Source: Zoogloea oryzae (GTDB lineage: Bacteria > Pseudomonadota > Gammaproteobacteria > Burkholderiales > Rhodocyclaceae). Taken from it: 64,000 bases of DNA. Position numbers and translations under genes: made by a program. How positions within the stretch are numbered: position 1 is the stretch's first letter; the number at the start of each line of letters is the position of its first letter. The notes beneath the pieces are model-generated. The model was not told where the DNA came from, ran no database searches, and was given only the letters and a program-made list of their open reading frames with translations. The stretch lies in contig NZ_BSPX01000001.1 of NCBI RefSeq assembly GCF_030161255.1, forward strand, positions 62,001 through 126,000. Direction: 5' to 3'. Below, piece after piece: positions 36,758 to 45,130 of this stretch.

Positions 36758-36892
36758 TGGTGGGGCTTGGATTATCGGGTTCAAGTCGCGCATGATAACC
36801 CAACGAATGGCTGGCTTTTCGTGATGTGGTCGTTTTGGGCCGCTCCGGGCTGGTGTTTCCCCCGTTTGGATGCTGATCCAGGAGGTTTTCCG

Positions 36893-37660
36893 ATGCTGCG
36901 CTTCTCTGCCAACCTGTCCTTCCTGTTCCTCGACCGGCCTTTTCTTGATCGTTTTGCCGCCGCGGCGGCCAATGGTTTCAAGGCGGTCGAGTTCCACTTT
37001 CCCTACGCCTTCCCGGTGGATGAGGTCGTCGATGCGGCGCACCGGGCGGCGGTCGAGGTGGTGCTGTTCAACTTTCCGGCCGGCGACTGGGCCGCGGGCG
37101 AGCGGGGCATCGCCTGCCTGCCGGATCGGGTCGCCGAGTTTCGTGAGGGGGTCGAACTGGCCGCCCGCTACGCCGAGGCGCTGGCCTGCCCGCGGGTGAA
37201 TTGCCTCGCCGGGCGGCGCCCCGATGGCGTGGACGAGGCGCTGCTCTGCGCCACGCTGGTGGACAACCTGCGCCATGCGGCCGACGCCTTCGCGCCCGCC
37301 GGGCGGCAGGTGCTGATGGAACCCCTCAACACCCGCGACACGCCGGGTTTCCTGATCGACCGCACCGCACCGGCGCTGGCGGTGCTCGATGCGGCCGACC
37401 GGCCGAACCAGGGTCTCCAGTACGACATCTACCACGCTCAGGTGATGGAGGGCGACCTGGCCCGCACGCTCGAATCGGCGCTGCCGCGCATCGGCCACAT
37501 CCAGCTGGCCGACAACCCCGGCCGCCATCAGCCGGGCACCGGCGAGATCAACTTTCCCTTCCTGTTCCGGCACCTCAAGGCCATCGGTTACGAAGGCTGG
37601 ATCGGCTGCGAATACGTGCCCACCGGGCCGACGGAGGATTCCTTCGAGTGGATGGTTTGA
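36893..37660 (+). CDS. hyi: Hydroxypyruvate isomerase family protein
   Basis: The enzyme interconverts hydroxypyruvate and tartronate semialdehyde in glyoxylate use. The 255-residue TIM-barrel (xylose isomerase-like) protein has the Hyi pattern MLRFSANLSFLFLDRPFLDR, the metal-ligand region MEPLNTRDTPGF, YDIYHAQVMEGDL, and HIQLADNPGRHQPGTGEINF. AGGAGG stands 7 bases before the ATG at 36893. Its place just upstream of glycolate oxidase genes supports a role in glycolate/glyoxylate metabolism. Confidence 0.93.
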   Translation: MLRFSANLSFLFLDRPFLDRFAAAAANGFKAVEFHFPYAFPVDEVVDAAHRAAVEVVLFNFPAGDWAAGERGIACLPDRVAEFREGVELAARYAEALACPRVNCLAGRRPDGVDEALLCATLVDNLRHAADAFAPAGRQVLMEPLNTRDTPGFLIDRTAPALAVLDAADRPNQGLQYDIYHAQVMEGDLARTLESALPRIGHIQLADNPGRHQPGTGEINFPFLFRHLKAIGYEGWIGCEYVPTGPTEDSFEWMV

Positions 37661-37671
37661 GCGGCGGAAGG

Positions 37672-38520
37672 ATGCTGCCGGACGGGATACATCTTCCGTC
37701 GCCAGGGCTTGCCGACTGCGTGCGCAGCGCGTTGGTCACGCATCTGCCCGGCGGTCGTTACATCCTGCCGGCGGCGCTGCATCCGGTGCTGCTGGTCATC
37801 GTGCAGGGCGGCATCGTGGTGCTGCGCGATGGCGTGGAGGTGCCGCTTCCCCGGCTGGCGTTGTGTGGCGGGACGCGCGGCCCCCGCGACGCCCGGGCCG
37901 AGGCGGGCACCCGGATCGTCACCCTGTCACTCCTGCCCGGCGGGGTGGGCGCGCTGTTCGGCATGCCGGCCGGGGCGCTGATGGAAGAGGCGGTCGATCT
38001 GGCGGAGGTGCTGGATGGCGCCGGCCGCGGATTGCTGGCGCGTTTTGTTGACGGCCTGGCGCCCGCCGCTGCGATGCAGGTCGATCTCCCTCGGCTGTGG
38101 GGGCTGCTGGAGGCGCTGCGGTGCGGTGCCGGCGATCGCGCCGACCTGTGGGTGCCCCCTTCGCTGCTGTCCCTTCCCGGCGCGGCGCTGGCGGCGCAGT
38201 TCGGTCTTGGTCAGCGGCAGTTCGAACGGCGCTTTCGGGAAAGTTATGGCCAGCCGCTGCGGAGTTATCGCCAGCAATTGCGCTGCAGCCGCCTGCTGCT
38301 GGCCCTGGGGGCGGCGATGAGGCCAGCCGACGGCTGGGCGGAAATTGCGGTGGCCGCGGGATATGCGGATCAGGCCCATCTGTGCCGGGACGTGCGCCGT
38401 TTCACGGGACATTCGCCCGCCGGCCTGCTGGCGGGCGTGGCGGGCGACGATCCGGCGTTCTGGCCCTATCGCATCGACCCGGTGATGCGGGCACGGCATT
38501 TCGGGCCTTCCGGTTTCTGA
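37672..38520 (+). CDS. AraC family transcriptional regulator
   Basis: The 282-residue protein has a C-terminal AraC HTH region at about 170-270: LAAQFGLGQRQFERRFRESY (first helix-turn-helix) and WAEIAVAAGYADQAHLCRDV with FTGHSPAGL (second). The N-terminal 150 residues have the look of a small beta-rich sensor domain, unassigned. The start ATG lies 12 bases after the hyi stop, so the two are probably cotranscribed. The first residues after the ATG overlap no other gene. The target genes are likely local. Confidence 0.87.
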   Translation: MLPDGIHLPSPGLADCVRSALVTHLPGGRYILPAALHPVLLVIVQGGIVVLRDGVEVPLPRLALCGGTRGPRDARAEAGTRIVTLSLLPGGVGALFGMPAGALMEEAVDLAEVLDGAGRGLLARFVDGLAPAAAMQVDLPRLWGLLEALRCGAGDRADLWVPPSLLSLPGAALAAQFGLGQRQFERRFRESYGQPLRSYRQQLRCSRLLLALGAAMRPADGWAEIAVAAGYADQAHLCRDVRRFTGHSPAGLLAGVAGDDPAFWPYRIDPVMRARHFGPSGF

Positions 38521-38569
38521 TTTCTCGGGCTGGCATGTCGTCTGGGTTCAATACCGCCGGGCGGCGCGC

Positions 38570-38605
38570 GGGCAGGCTGACGTCTTCCATCCACTCAGCC
38601 TGCCC
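38570..38605. other. Perfect hairpin between AraC-type and amidase genes
   Basis: GGGCAGGCTGA (38570-38580) is an exact inverted repeat of TCAGCCTGCCC (38595-38605) across a 14-base loop. A T-run (GTCTTTTTCTG) comes about 25 bases later, too far for a standard terminator. It may be a terminator variant or a regulator site in the 155-base gap. Confidence 0.45.
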
Positions 38606-38675
38606 ACGCCATGACTCGACCACGCCTGCCGTCTTTTTCTGATTGTCCTGCCACATCTGCCAGCGAGGGGGCGTG

Positions 38676-40154
38676 ATGTCCGAGATCCAGCTCGACACGC
38701 TCACCGCGTCAGAGGCTGCCCGTGACATCCGTGAAGGGCGCCTGTCTGCCGAAACCTTGCTGGATGCATGTCTGGCGCGGATTGCCCGCTTCAATCCGGG
38801 CCTCAATGCTTTGGTCACCCTCGATGAGGCTGGCGCGCGGGCCGCCGCGAAAGCCGCCGACCGGAAGCGCGCCGCGGGCGGGGATCTGCCGCCACTGCTG
38901 GGTGTGCCGGTGTCGATCAAGGACGCGTTCGAGACGCGTGGCCTGCGGACGACGGCGAGCTTCAAGCCGCTGAAGGAGTACGTGCCGGATCGGGACGCGA
39001 CCGTGGTGGCTCGCCTGAGGGCGGCCGGGGCGGTGATCGTCGGCAAGAGCAACCTGCCGGAGCTGGCCGGCGCGCCCCATTGCTGGAGCCCGCTCTTCGG
39101 GCTCACGCGCAATCCCTGGAACCCGGCCCTGACGCCGGGCGGCAGCTCGGGCGGCGCGGCAGTCGCCGTGGCTGCGGGCTTCTCACTGCTGGAGGCCGGC
39201 AGCGATCTGGCCGGGTCGATCCGGATTCCGGCGGCCTACTGCGGGGTGAGCGGTTTCAAGGCCACCGAAAACCGCATTCCGCGCACCGGCCACATCCCGC
39301 ACCTGCCGGAACATCTGGGCGGCGTGCGCAGTGTGCGGCGGATGTTGTCGTTTGGCGCGCTAGGGCGCTCGGTGGCTGATCTTCAGCTTGGCCTTGCCGT
39401 GATGGCCGGGCCCGACGGGATCGACATCGAGGTGCCAGCGCTTCCGGTGGTCGGGGCGTCGCTCCGCGATGATGGCCGTCCGCTGCGCCTGCTGCTGTGG
39501 GACGACTGGGGGCTGCCCCTGTGCGAGCGGACCCGGGCCGTGTTCGCGCGGCTGCCGGAGACGTTGTCTGCCGCCGGCCATGTGCTTCGTCGCGGCTCCG
39601 TGGCGGGAATCGATCCGGCGGAACTGCGAGAGATCTTCGGGCTCATCGCTGGCGCCGAGATCGGGCTGGGCATGCCAGGCTGGCAGCGGCATGCGTTTCT
39701 GGTGCTGCGGCATCTGCTGCCTCCTTCGGAACAGTTGATGCGCGCGATCTCCCGCGGCTTGCGCTTCGACATGCGGGCGTACAACCGGGCGCTCGATCGA
39801 CGGGATCAGTGGATCCGGCAACTGGAAGCCGCGCTGGCCGATGTGGATGCGCTGGTGTGCCCGGTGGCAAGCACCGTTGCCTATCCCGGGCAGCCCCTCG
39901 GGCCTTTCGACCGGCCTCCCCGGCTGACGGTTTCGGGCCAGCGGCTGCCCTACCTGGAGGCGACCATCGGGCTGACGGTGCCGTTCTCCCTCAGCGGCAG
40001 CCCGGTGGCGGCGCTTCCGGCGGGTGTCGAGGACGGGCTTCCGGTGGGTGTGCAGCTGGTCGGCCGGCGCTGGGGTGATGACGCCTTGCTGGCTGCGGCG
40101 GCACGGCTGGAGCCCGCGCTGGGTGGTTTCTCGACGCCGCCGGCCCTGCGTTGA
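38676..40154 (+). CDS. Amidase (amidase signature family)
   Basis: The 492-residue hydrolase belongs to the amidase signature family. The Ser-cisSer-Lys triad can be placed: Lys82 in VPVSIKDAF, cis-Ser157 in TPGGSSGGAAVA and nucleophile Ser181 in DLAGSIRIPA. Substrate is undetermined; the family covers aliphatic, aromatic and carbamate amides. The ATG at 38676 follows GAGGGGG; a GTG/ATG further upstream (38643) would add 11 residues rich in Cys/His. It lies between two regulators and near glycolate genes, but a metabolic link is not evident. Confidence 0.92.
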   Translation: MSEIQLDTLTASEAARDIREGRLSAETLLDACLARIARFNPGLNALVTLDEAGARAAAKAADRKRAAGGDLPPLLGVPVSIKDAFETRGLRTTASFKPLKEYVPDRDATVVARLRAAGAVIVGKSNLPELAGAPHCWSPLFGLTRNPWNPALTPGGSSGGAAVAVAAGFSLLEAGSDLAGSIRIPAAYCGVSGFKATENRIPRTGHIPHLPEHLGGVRSVRRMLSFGALGRSVADLQLGLAVMAGPDGIDIEVPALPVVGASLRDDGRPLRLLLWDDWGLPLCERTRAVFARLPETLSAAGHVLRRGSVAGIDPAELREIFGLIAGAEIGLGMPGWQRHAFLVLRHLLPPSEQLMRAISRGLRFDMRAYNRALDRRDQWIRQLEAALADVDALVCPVASTVAYPGQPLGPFDRPPRLTVSGQRLPYLEATIGLTVPFSLSGSPVAALPAGVEDGLPVGVQLVGRRWGDDALLAAAARLEPALGGFSTPPALR

Positions 40155-40211
40155 TCGACATGGCCCGCGCCCCTTTACAGGGGCGTCCCGGCTCTCTTAG
40201 ACTGCGCCGAA

Positions 40212-40224
40212 CTTGTCAGACAAG
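40212..40224 (+). promoter_or_regulatory. Candidate operator of the adjacent GntR regulator
   Basis: CTTGTCAGACAAG is a perfect 13-base palindrome with a one-base centre. It matches the TNGTnnnACNA type recognised by FadR-subfamily GntR proteins (for example LldR/PdhR-like sites). It ends 7 bases before the regulator's start codon, so binding would block both transcription and the ribosome site: autorepression is likely. Confidence 0.6.
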
Positions 40225-40231
40225 CTGACCA

Positions 40232-40993
40232 ATGGCCGCGACCCGCTTCCATCAGATCAACCGCCCCCAGCGCCTTTCCGATGCCGTCGGATCGGCGCTG
40301 GAAAAGCGCATCCGCAGCGGGGCGCTGAAGCCGGGCGAGCGCTTGCCGACGGAAGCTCAGCTGGGTGCCCAGTTTGCGGTGAGCCGGGCCGTGGTGCGCG
40401 AGGCGGTGGCACGGCTGAAGGCCGAGGGGCTGGTGGAGAGCCGTCAGGGTTCCGGGGTGTTTGTTGCCACGCGCCCCGGTGCAGCGGCCTTCCGGATGAA
40501 CGCCGGCTTGCCGGCAAGTGCCCACGACGCCCGGGATGTGTTCGAACTGCGCCTGATCGTCGAAGCGGCCGCGGCCGAACGGGCCGCCGTGCGGCATACC
40601 CCGGAAAGCCTTACGCAGATCGGCGAGGCGCTGGCCGCGATGGACGTGGCCATGGAGAGCGTGGCGGATTCGGGCGACGGGGCCGGCGCTGACGACGCCT
40701 TTCACTGCGCCGTGGCGGCTGCGAGCGGCAACCCGCTGATCCATCGTTTCATCGAATTCGTGAGCCAGGAGTTCTCCGGCTCCCGCCAGCCCACCTGGAG
40801 CCGCGACGGCCGGGATGGGGGGCTGGCGCAGGCATCCCAGAACGAACACCGGGCGCTGTTCGAGGCCATCGCGGCGGGCGATCCCGCTGCGGCCCGGGCG
40901 GCGGCCGAAAGGCACATCGTCAGCGCCGCGGGGCGCCTGGGCGTGATGCTGTCGCCCCGCGTGAGCGGACCGAACAACGAGGAGGAGACCTGA
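40232..40993 (+). CDS. FadR-subfamily GntR transcriptional regulator (GlcC/LldR-like)
   Basis: The 253-residue repressor or activator has the GntR winged helix at about 10-75 (PGERLPTEAQLGAQFAVSRA, VVREAVARLKAEGLVESRQG) and an FCD ligand-binding domain at about 95-230 (FELRLIVEAAAAERAAVR, FHCAVAAASGNPLIHRFI, EHRALFEAIAAGDPAAARAA). Metal-binding Asp/His residues of FCD domains seem to be present. Its stop overlaps the glcD start by one base, so glycolate or lactate is the likely ligand. A palindromic operator candidate lies directly upstream. Confidence 0.93.
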   Translation: MAATRFHQINRPQRLSDAVGSALEKRIRSGALKPGERLPTEAQLGAQFAVSRAVVREAVARLKAEGLVESRQGSGVFVATRPGAAAFRMNAGLPASAHDARDVFELRLIVEAAAAERAAVRHTPESLTQIGEALAAMDVAMESVADSGDGAGADDAFHCAVAAASGNPLIHRFIEFVSQEFSGSRQPTWSRDGRDGGLAQASQNEHRALFEAIAAGDPAAARAAAERHIVSAAGRLGVMLSPRVSGPNNEEET

Positions 40994-42507
40994 TGGGCGA
41001 GCCGGCCGATCTACCCGATTTCAGCGTCGCCGAGCGCGACTTCTCAACGGTGGACAAGACGCGGCTGGTCTCGGCCCTGTCGCGGGTGCTGCCATCCGCC
41101 AGCCTGCTTCACGACCTTGAAGACCTGCGGCCCTACGAGTGCGACGGCATGTCGGCGCTGCGTCAGGTGCCGATGGTGGTGGCGCTGCCCGAAACCGAGG
41201 CGCAGGTGGTGGAGATCCTGAAGATCTGCGCCGCCCAGGGCGTGCCGGTGGTGGCGCGGGGCGCGGGCACCGGGCTTTCGGGTGGGGCGCAGCCGCACAA
41301 GTTCGGGTTGGTGCTGTCGCTGGCGCGCTTCAAGAAGATCATCCGGATCGACGCCCACGCCCGCCGGGCAGTGGTGCAGCCGGGCGTGCGCAACCTGGCG
41401 ATCTCGGAAGCCGCGGCGCCCTTCGGCCTTTATTACGCGCCCGATCCGTCGTCGCAGATCGCCTGCACCATCGGCGGCAACGTGGCCGAGAACTCGGGCG
41501 GCGTGCATTGCCTCAAGTACGGGCTGACGATCCACAATCTGCTCAAGGTGCGCGGTGTGACCATCGCCGGGGAGATCGTCGAGTTCGGCAGCCTCGCGCT
41601 GGATACGCCGGGTTACGACCTGCTGCCGCTGGTCACCGGATCGGAAGGCATGCTGGCGGTGGTCACCGAAGTGACCGTCAAGCTGACCCCAAAGCCGCAG
41701 CTCGCCCAGTGTGTGCTGGCCGCCTTTGACGACGTGGTGAAGGCCGGCGACGCGGTGGCTGCGGTGATCGCCGCGGGCATCATCCCGGCCGGGCTGGAGA
41801 TGATGGACCAGCCGGCCACGGCGGCGGTCGAGGAGTTCGTGCATGCGGGCTATCCGCTGGATGCCGAGGCGATCCTGCTGTGCGAATCCGATGGCACGCC
41901 GGAGGAAGTCGCCGAAGAAATATCCCGAGTCCGTGCCATCCTCGAAGCCAGCGGTGCGACGGAGGTGCGTGTGTCCCGCGACGAGGCCGAGCGGCTGCGT
42001 TTCTGGGCCGGTCGCAAGGCAGCGTTTCCGGCGGCGGGGCGGATCTCGCCGGATTATTACTGCATGGACGGCACCATTCCCCGCAAGCGCCTGGGCGAGA
42101 TGCTGAAGGCCATCCAGCAGATGGAAAAGAAGTATTCGATGCGCTGCATCAACGTGTTTCACGCGGGCGACGGCAACCTGCACCCCCTGATCCTCTTCGA
42201 CGCCAACAAACCCGGCGACCAGCACACGGCCGAAGCCTTCGGGGCGGAGATCCTGGAACTCTCCGTGGCGCTGGGCGGCACGATCACCGGCGAGCACGGC
42301 GTGGGTATCGAGAAGATCAACCAGATGTGCAGCCAGTTCGCGACGCCGGCGATCAATGCCTTCCACCGCGTGAAGGCCGCGTTTGATCCACAGGGGCTGC
42401 TCAACCCGGGCAAGGCTATCCCGACCCTCAACCGCTGCGCTGAATACGGTCGCGAGCGGATGGGAGGGAACGTGGCCCAGGCTCATCCGGATCTGCCGCG
42501 CTTCTGA
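40993..42507 (+). CDS. glcD: Glycolate oxidase FAD subunit GlcD
   Basis: GlcD is the FAD-binding subunit of membrane-associated glycolate dehydrogenase, which oxidises glycolate to glyoxylate. The 504-residue protein has the FAD_binding_4 domain at about 60-235 (VVARGAGTGLSGGAQPHKFG, CTIGGNVAENSGGVHCLKYG) and the oxidase C-terminal domain (NVFHAGDGNLHPLILFD, TGEHGVGIEKI). It starts at the TGATG overlap with the regulator. An ATG of a 53-residue ORF overlaps its stop. Confidence 0.97.
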   Translation: MGEPADLPDFSVAERDFSTVDKTRLVSALSRVLPSASLLHDLEDLRPYECDGMSALRQVPMVVALPETEAQVVEILKICAAQGVPVVARGAGTGLSGGAQPHKFGLVLSLARFKKIIRIDAHARRAVVQPGVRNLAISEAAAPFGLYYAPDPSSQIACTIGGNVAENSGGVHCLKYGLTIHNLLKVRGVTIAGEIVEFGSLALDTPGYDLLPLVTGSEGMLAVVTEVTVKLTPKPQLAQCVLAAFDDVVKAGDAVAAVIAAGIIPAGLEMMDQPATAAVEEFVHAGYPLDAEAILLCESDGTPEEVAEEISRVRAILEASGATEVRVSRDEAERLRFWAGRKAAFPAAGRISPDYYCMDGTIPRKRLGEMLKAIQQMEKKYSMRCINVFHAGDGNLHPLILFDANKPGDQHTAEAFGAEILELSVALGGTITGEHGVGIEKINQMCSQFATPAINAFHRVKAAFDPQGLLNPGKAIPTLNRCAEYGRERMGGNVAQAHPDLPRF

Positions 42508-42668
42508 TGGAAACGATTCCCGAAGGATGGCTGCAGTTTCTGTTCGTCGCTGTTCCGGTGCTGTCGCTGATCGGCACCTGGATGGGGCTGCGCACCGCGG
42601 GCCGGCTGGCCGAGCGGCGCAACAAGGAGGGAGGAAAGCGTGAGCGAGCTGATTCAGGCGTGGAGTGA
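42507..42668 (+). CDS. Small single-span membrane ORF between glcD and glcE
   Basis: I read a 53-residue frame whose ATG overlaps the glcD stop (TGATG) and whose end overlaps the glcE start by 29 bases. The sequence starts METIPEGWLQFLFVAVPVLS, continues LIGTWMGLRTAGRLAERRNK and ends in a charged tail. It has one hydrophobic segment (about 8-28) followed by positive residues, as in a small inner-membrane protein with a cytoplasmic C-terminus. Translational coupling to glcD is plausible. I do not recognise a family. It might tether or stabilise the glycolate oxidase at the membrane, or it could be a chance frame filling the 132-base gap. Confidence 0.55.
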   Translation: METIPEGWLQFLFVAVPVLSLIGTWMGLRTAGRLAERRNKEGGKRERADSGVE

Positions 42669-43704
42669 GCGCATCCGCGCTGCGGCGGCGAGCCGCCAGC
42701 CCCTGTGCATCCGTGGCGGCGGCACCAAGGCGTTTTACGGCGGGCCGGAGGTGGGTGAGCCCATCGTCACTGGCGCCTGTCGGGGTATCGTCAATTACGC
42801 GCCGAGCGAGCTGGTCGTGAGCGTCCGCGCCGGCACGCCGCTGGCCGATCTGGAAGCCGCACTGGCGGTCGAGAACCAGATGCTGGCCTTCGAACCGCCG
42901 CATTTTGCCGAAGGCGGCACCGTGGGCGGCTGCGTGGCGGCGGGCCTTGCCGGGCCGCGGCGGGCTGCCGTGGGCGGCGTGCGGGATTTCGTGCTCGGCG
43001 CCACCCTCATCGACGGGCGCGGCGACGTGCTGCGCTTTGGCGGCGAGGTGATGAAGAACGTGGCGGGCTACGACGTCTCGCGTTTCCTGGCGGGCAGCCT
43101 CGGCACGCTGGGGCTGATCGCCGAGGTGTCGCTGAAGGTGCTGCCCCGGCCGGTGGCCGAGGCCACCCTGCGTTTCGAGCTGGACGAAGCGGCGGCGCTG
43201 CATCAGCTCAACGTGTGGGCCGGCCAGCCCCTGCCGGTGTCGGCCAGCGTCTGGCGAGGTGGTGTGCTGCATCTGCGGCTCTCCGGCGCCAGTGCGGCGG
43301 TGGATGCGGCCGTTGCGCGTCTTGGCGGCGAGCGGCTGGCGGAAGCCACCGCGGCGGCCCTGTGGCGTGGCCTGCGGGATCATCGGGATGCGTTCTTCGG
43401 TGACGGGCTGCCCCTGTGGCGGCTCTCGGTGCCCAGCGACGCGCTGGCCGTGGCGTTGCCCGGCGAGCAGCTGGTGGAGTGGGGCGGCGCCCAGCGCTGG
43501 CTGCGCTCGGATGCGCCGGTGGCCGAGATCCGCGCCCGTGCGGCAGCCCTTGGCGGCCACGCCACGCTGTTCCGCGGTGGCGCGGGACGAAGCGATGTCT
43601 TCCACCCGCTGCCTGCGCCGATGCAGGCGCTGCAGCGCAATCTCAAGCAGGCCTTCGACCCGGCTGGGATCTTCAATCCCGGTCGCCTTCATCCGGAGTT
43701 CTGA
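42640..43704 (+). CDS. glcE: Glycolate oxidase subunit GlcE
   Basis: GlcE is a shorter FAD-domain protein that pairs with GlcD. The 354-residue sequence has LCIRGGGTKAFYGGP, EGGTVGGCVAAGLAGPRRA and NVAGYDVSRFLAGSLGTLG, then a C-terminal QRNLKQAFDPAGIFNPGRLHPEF typical of the family. The start is GTG at 42640, preceded by AAGGAGGGAGG. It is separated from glcF by 3 bases. Confidence 0.96.
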   Translation: MSELIQAWSERIRAAAASRQPLCIRGGGTKAFYGGPEVGEPIVTGACRGIVNYAPSELVVSVRAGTPLADLEAALAVENQMLAFEPPHFAEGGTVGGCVAAGLAGPRRAAVGGVRDFVLGATLIDGRGDVLRFGGEVMKNVAGYDVSRFLAGSLGTLGLIAEVSLKVLPRPVAEATLRFELDEAAALHQLNVWAGQPLPVSASVWRGGVLHLRLSGASAAVDAAVARLGGERLAEATAAALWRGLRDHRDAFFGDGLPLWRLSVPSDALAVALPGEQLVEWGGAQRWLRSDAPVAEIRARAAALGGHATLFRGGAGRSDVFHPLPAPMQALQRNLKQAFDPAGIFNPGRLHPEF

Positions 43705-43707
43705 GCG

Positions 43708-44955
43708 ATGCAGACCCATCTCGCCGATTTCATCCGCGACACGCCCGAAGGCCGCGAGGCCGAGGAGATCCTGCGCAAGTGCGTGCATTGCGGGTTCTGC
43801 ACCGCCACCTGCCCGACTTACCAGCTGTTGGGCGACGAACTGGATGGCCCTCGGGGGCGCATCTACCTCATCAAGCAGGTGCTCGAAGGCGAGCGCGCCA
43901 CCGAGAAGACGCGCCTGCATCTGGATCGCTGCCTGACCTGCCGCTCCTGCGAGACGACCTGCCCCTCCGGCGTGCAGTACGGCCGGCTGGCCGACATCGG
44001 CCGCCACATCGTCGAACAGCAGGTGCCGCGGACCGGCGCCGACAAGCTGAAGCGCGCCGCGCTGCGGGAGTTTGTGCCAAACACCGGCCTGTTCGGCTCG
44101 GCGCTGGGGCTTGGGCGGATGTTCAAGCCGCTGCTGCCGCGGGTGATCGCCGAGAAGGTTCCGGCCGCCGGGGCCGCAGGGCCATGGCCGGCGCCGCGGC
44201 ACGCCCGGCGGATGATTGCGCTGGCGGGTTGCGTCCAGCCGTCCATGCGTCCGGTGATCAACGCCGCCACCGCCCGGGTGCTCGACCGGCTGGGGATTTC
44301 GCTCGTCGAGGCGGAGCGGGCCGGGTGCTGCGGCGCCGTCCGCTATCACCTTCACGATCAGGCTGGCGGGCGCGACGAGGCGCGGCGGAACATCGACGCC
44401 TGGTGGCCGGCCATCGAGTCCGGCCAGGTCGAGGCGATCGTCGTCACGGCGTCGGGCTGCGGCGTGCAGGTGAAGGAGTACGGATACCTGCTCCGGCACG
44501 ATCCGGCCTATGCCGCCAGGGCCGAGAAGGTGGCCGCGATGAGCCGTGACGTGGCCGAGGTGCTCGCCGCCGAGATGAAGACGCTGACATCCTTGCTCGA
44601 GTCATCCCGGACGCAGGGCAAGGCTGGCCGCCTGGCTTTTCATGCGCCATGCAGTTTGCAACACGGTCTGAAGGTCCGCGGCATGGTCGAAAGCCTGCTT
44701 TCCGCAGCAGGCTTTGAGCTCGTCCCGGTGCGGGATTCCCATTTGTGCTGCGGGTCGGCGGGCACGTATTCGCTGCTGCAACCCAAATTGGCCAGTGAAC
44801 TGCGTGACGGGAAGGTGTCAGCCTTGCAAGAATACGGTGCCGACTGCATCGTTTCTGCCAATGTCGGCTGCATCGAGCACCTGGCAACAGCGGTCTCGCT
44901 GCCCATACGACATTGGATTGAATTGATCGATGAAAAAGTCACACCGGTAGTCTGA
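43708..44955 (+). CDS. glcF: Glycolate oxidase iron-sulfur subunit GlcF
   Basis: GlcF passes electrons from the flavin subunits towards quinone. The 415-residue protein has two [4Fe-4S] ferredoxin motifs, CVHCGFCTATCPTYQ and CLTCRSCETTCPSGVQYG, and two CCG domains ending in GCCGAVRYH and CCGSAGTYSLLQ. All cluster cysteines I can place are present. It closes the regulator-glcD-(small ORF)-glcE-glcF operon. Confidence 0.97.
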   Translation: MQTHLADFIRDTPEGREAEEILRKCVHCGFCTATCPTYQLLGDELDGPRGRIYLIKQVLEGERATEKTRLHLDRCLTCRSCETTCPSGVQYGRLADIGRHIVEQQVPRTGADKLKRAALREFVPNTGLFGSALGLGRMFKPLLPRVIAEKVPAAGAAGPWPAPRHARRMIALAGCVQPSMRPVINAATARVLDRLGISLVEAERAGCCGAVRYHLHDQAGGRDEARRNIDAWWPAIESGQVEAIVVTASGCGVQVKEYGYLLRHDPAYAARAEKVAAMSRDVAEVLAAEMKTLTSLLESSRTQGKAGRLAFHAPCSLQHGLKVRGMVESLLSAAGFELVPVRDSHLCCGSAGTYSLLQPKLASELRDGKVSALQEYGADCIVSANVGCIEHLATAVSLPIRHWIELIDEKVTPVV

Positions 44956-45130
44956 AAGCGAAACGTCGCCTTTATTACTAAAGAGATAAACGGTTAAACT
45001 TCGTGAATGTCAGTTGTCTGCCTGTTGGGCTGAGTGATCTTGTGAGTCAGTGCGGAGTCTTGTTTGCCCGGTTTTCGTCGTCGGTGTTCGCCCGAGCCGT
45101 GCCGATGTGCAGGCGCGTGGCGTGTTTTCG

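Noticed and set aside
41044..44499. Open frame of 1151 codons on the minus strand, opposite glcD, glcE and glcF
   Set aside because: The glc genes are certain by motif and length; the antisense product is Arg/His/Gln-rich low-complexity sequence with no recognisable domain.
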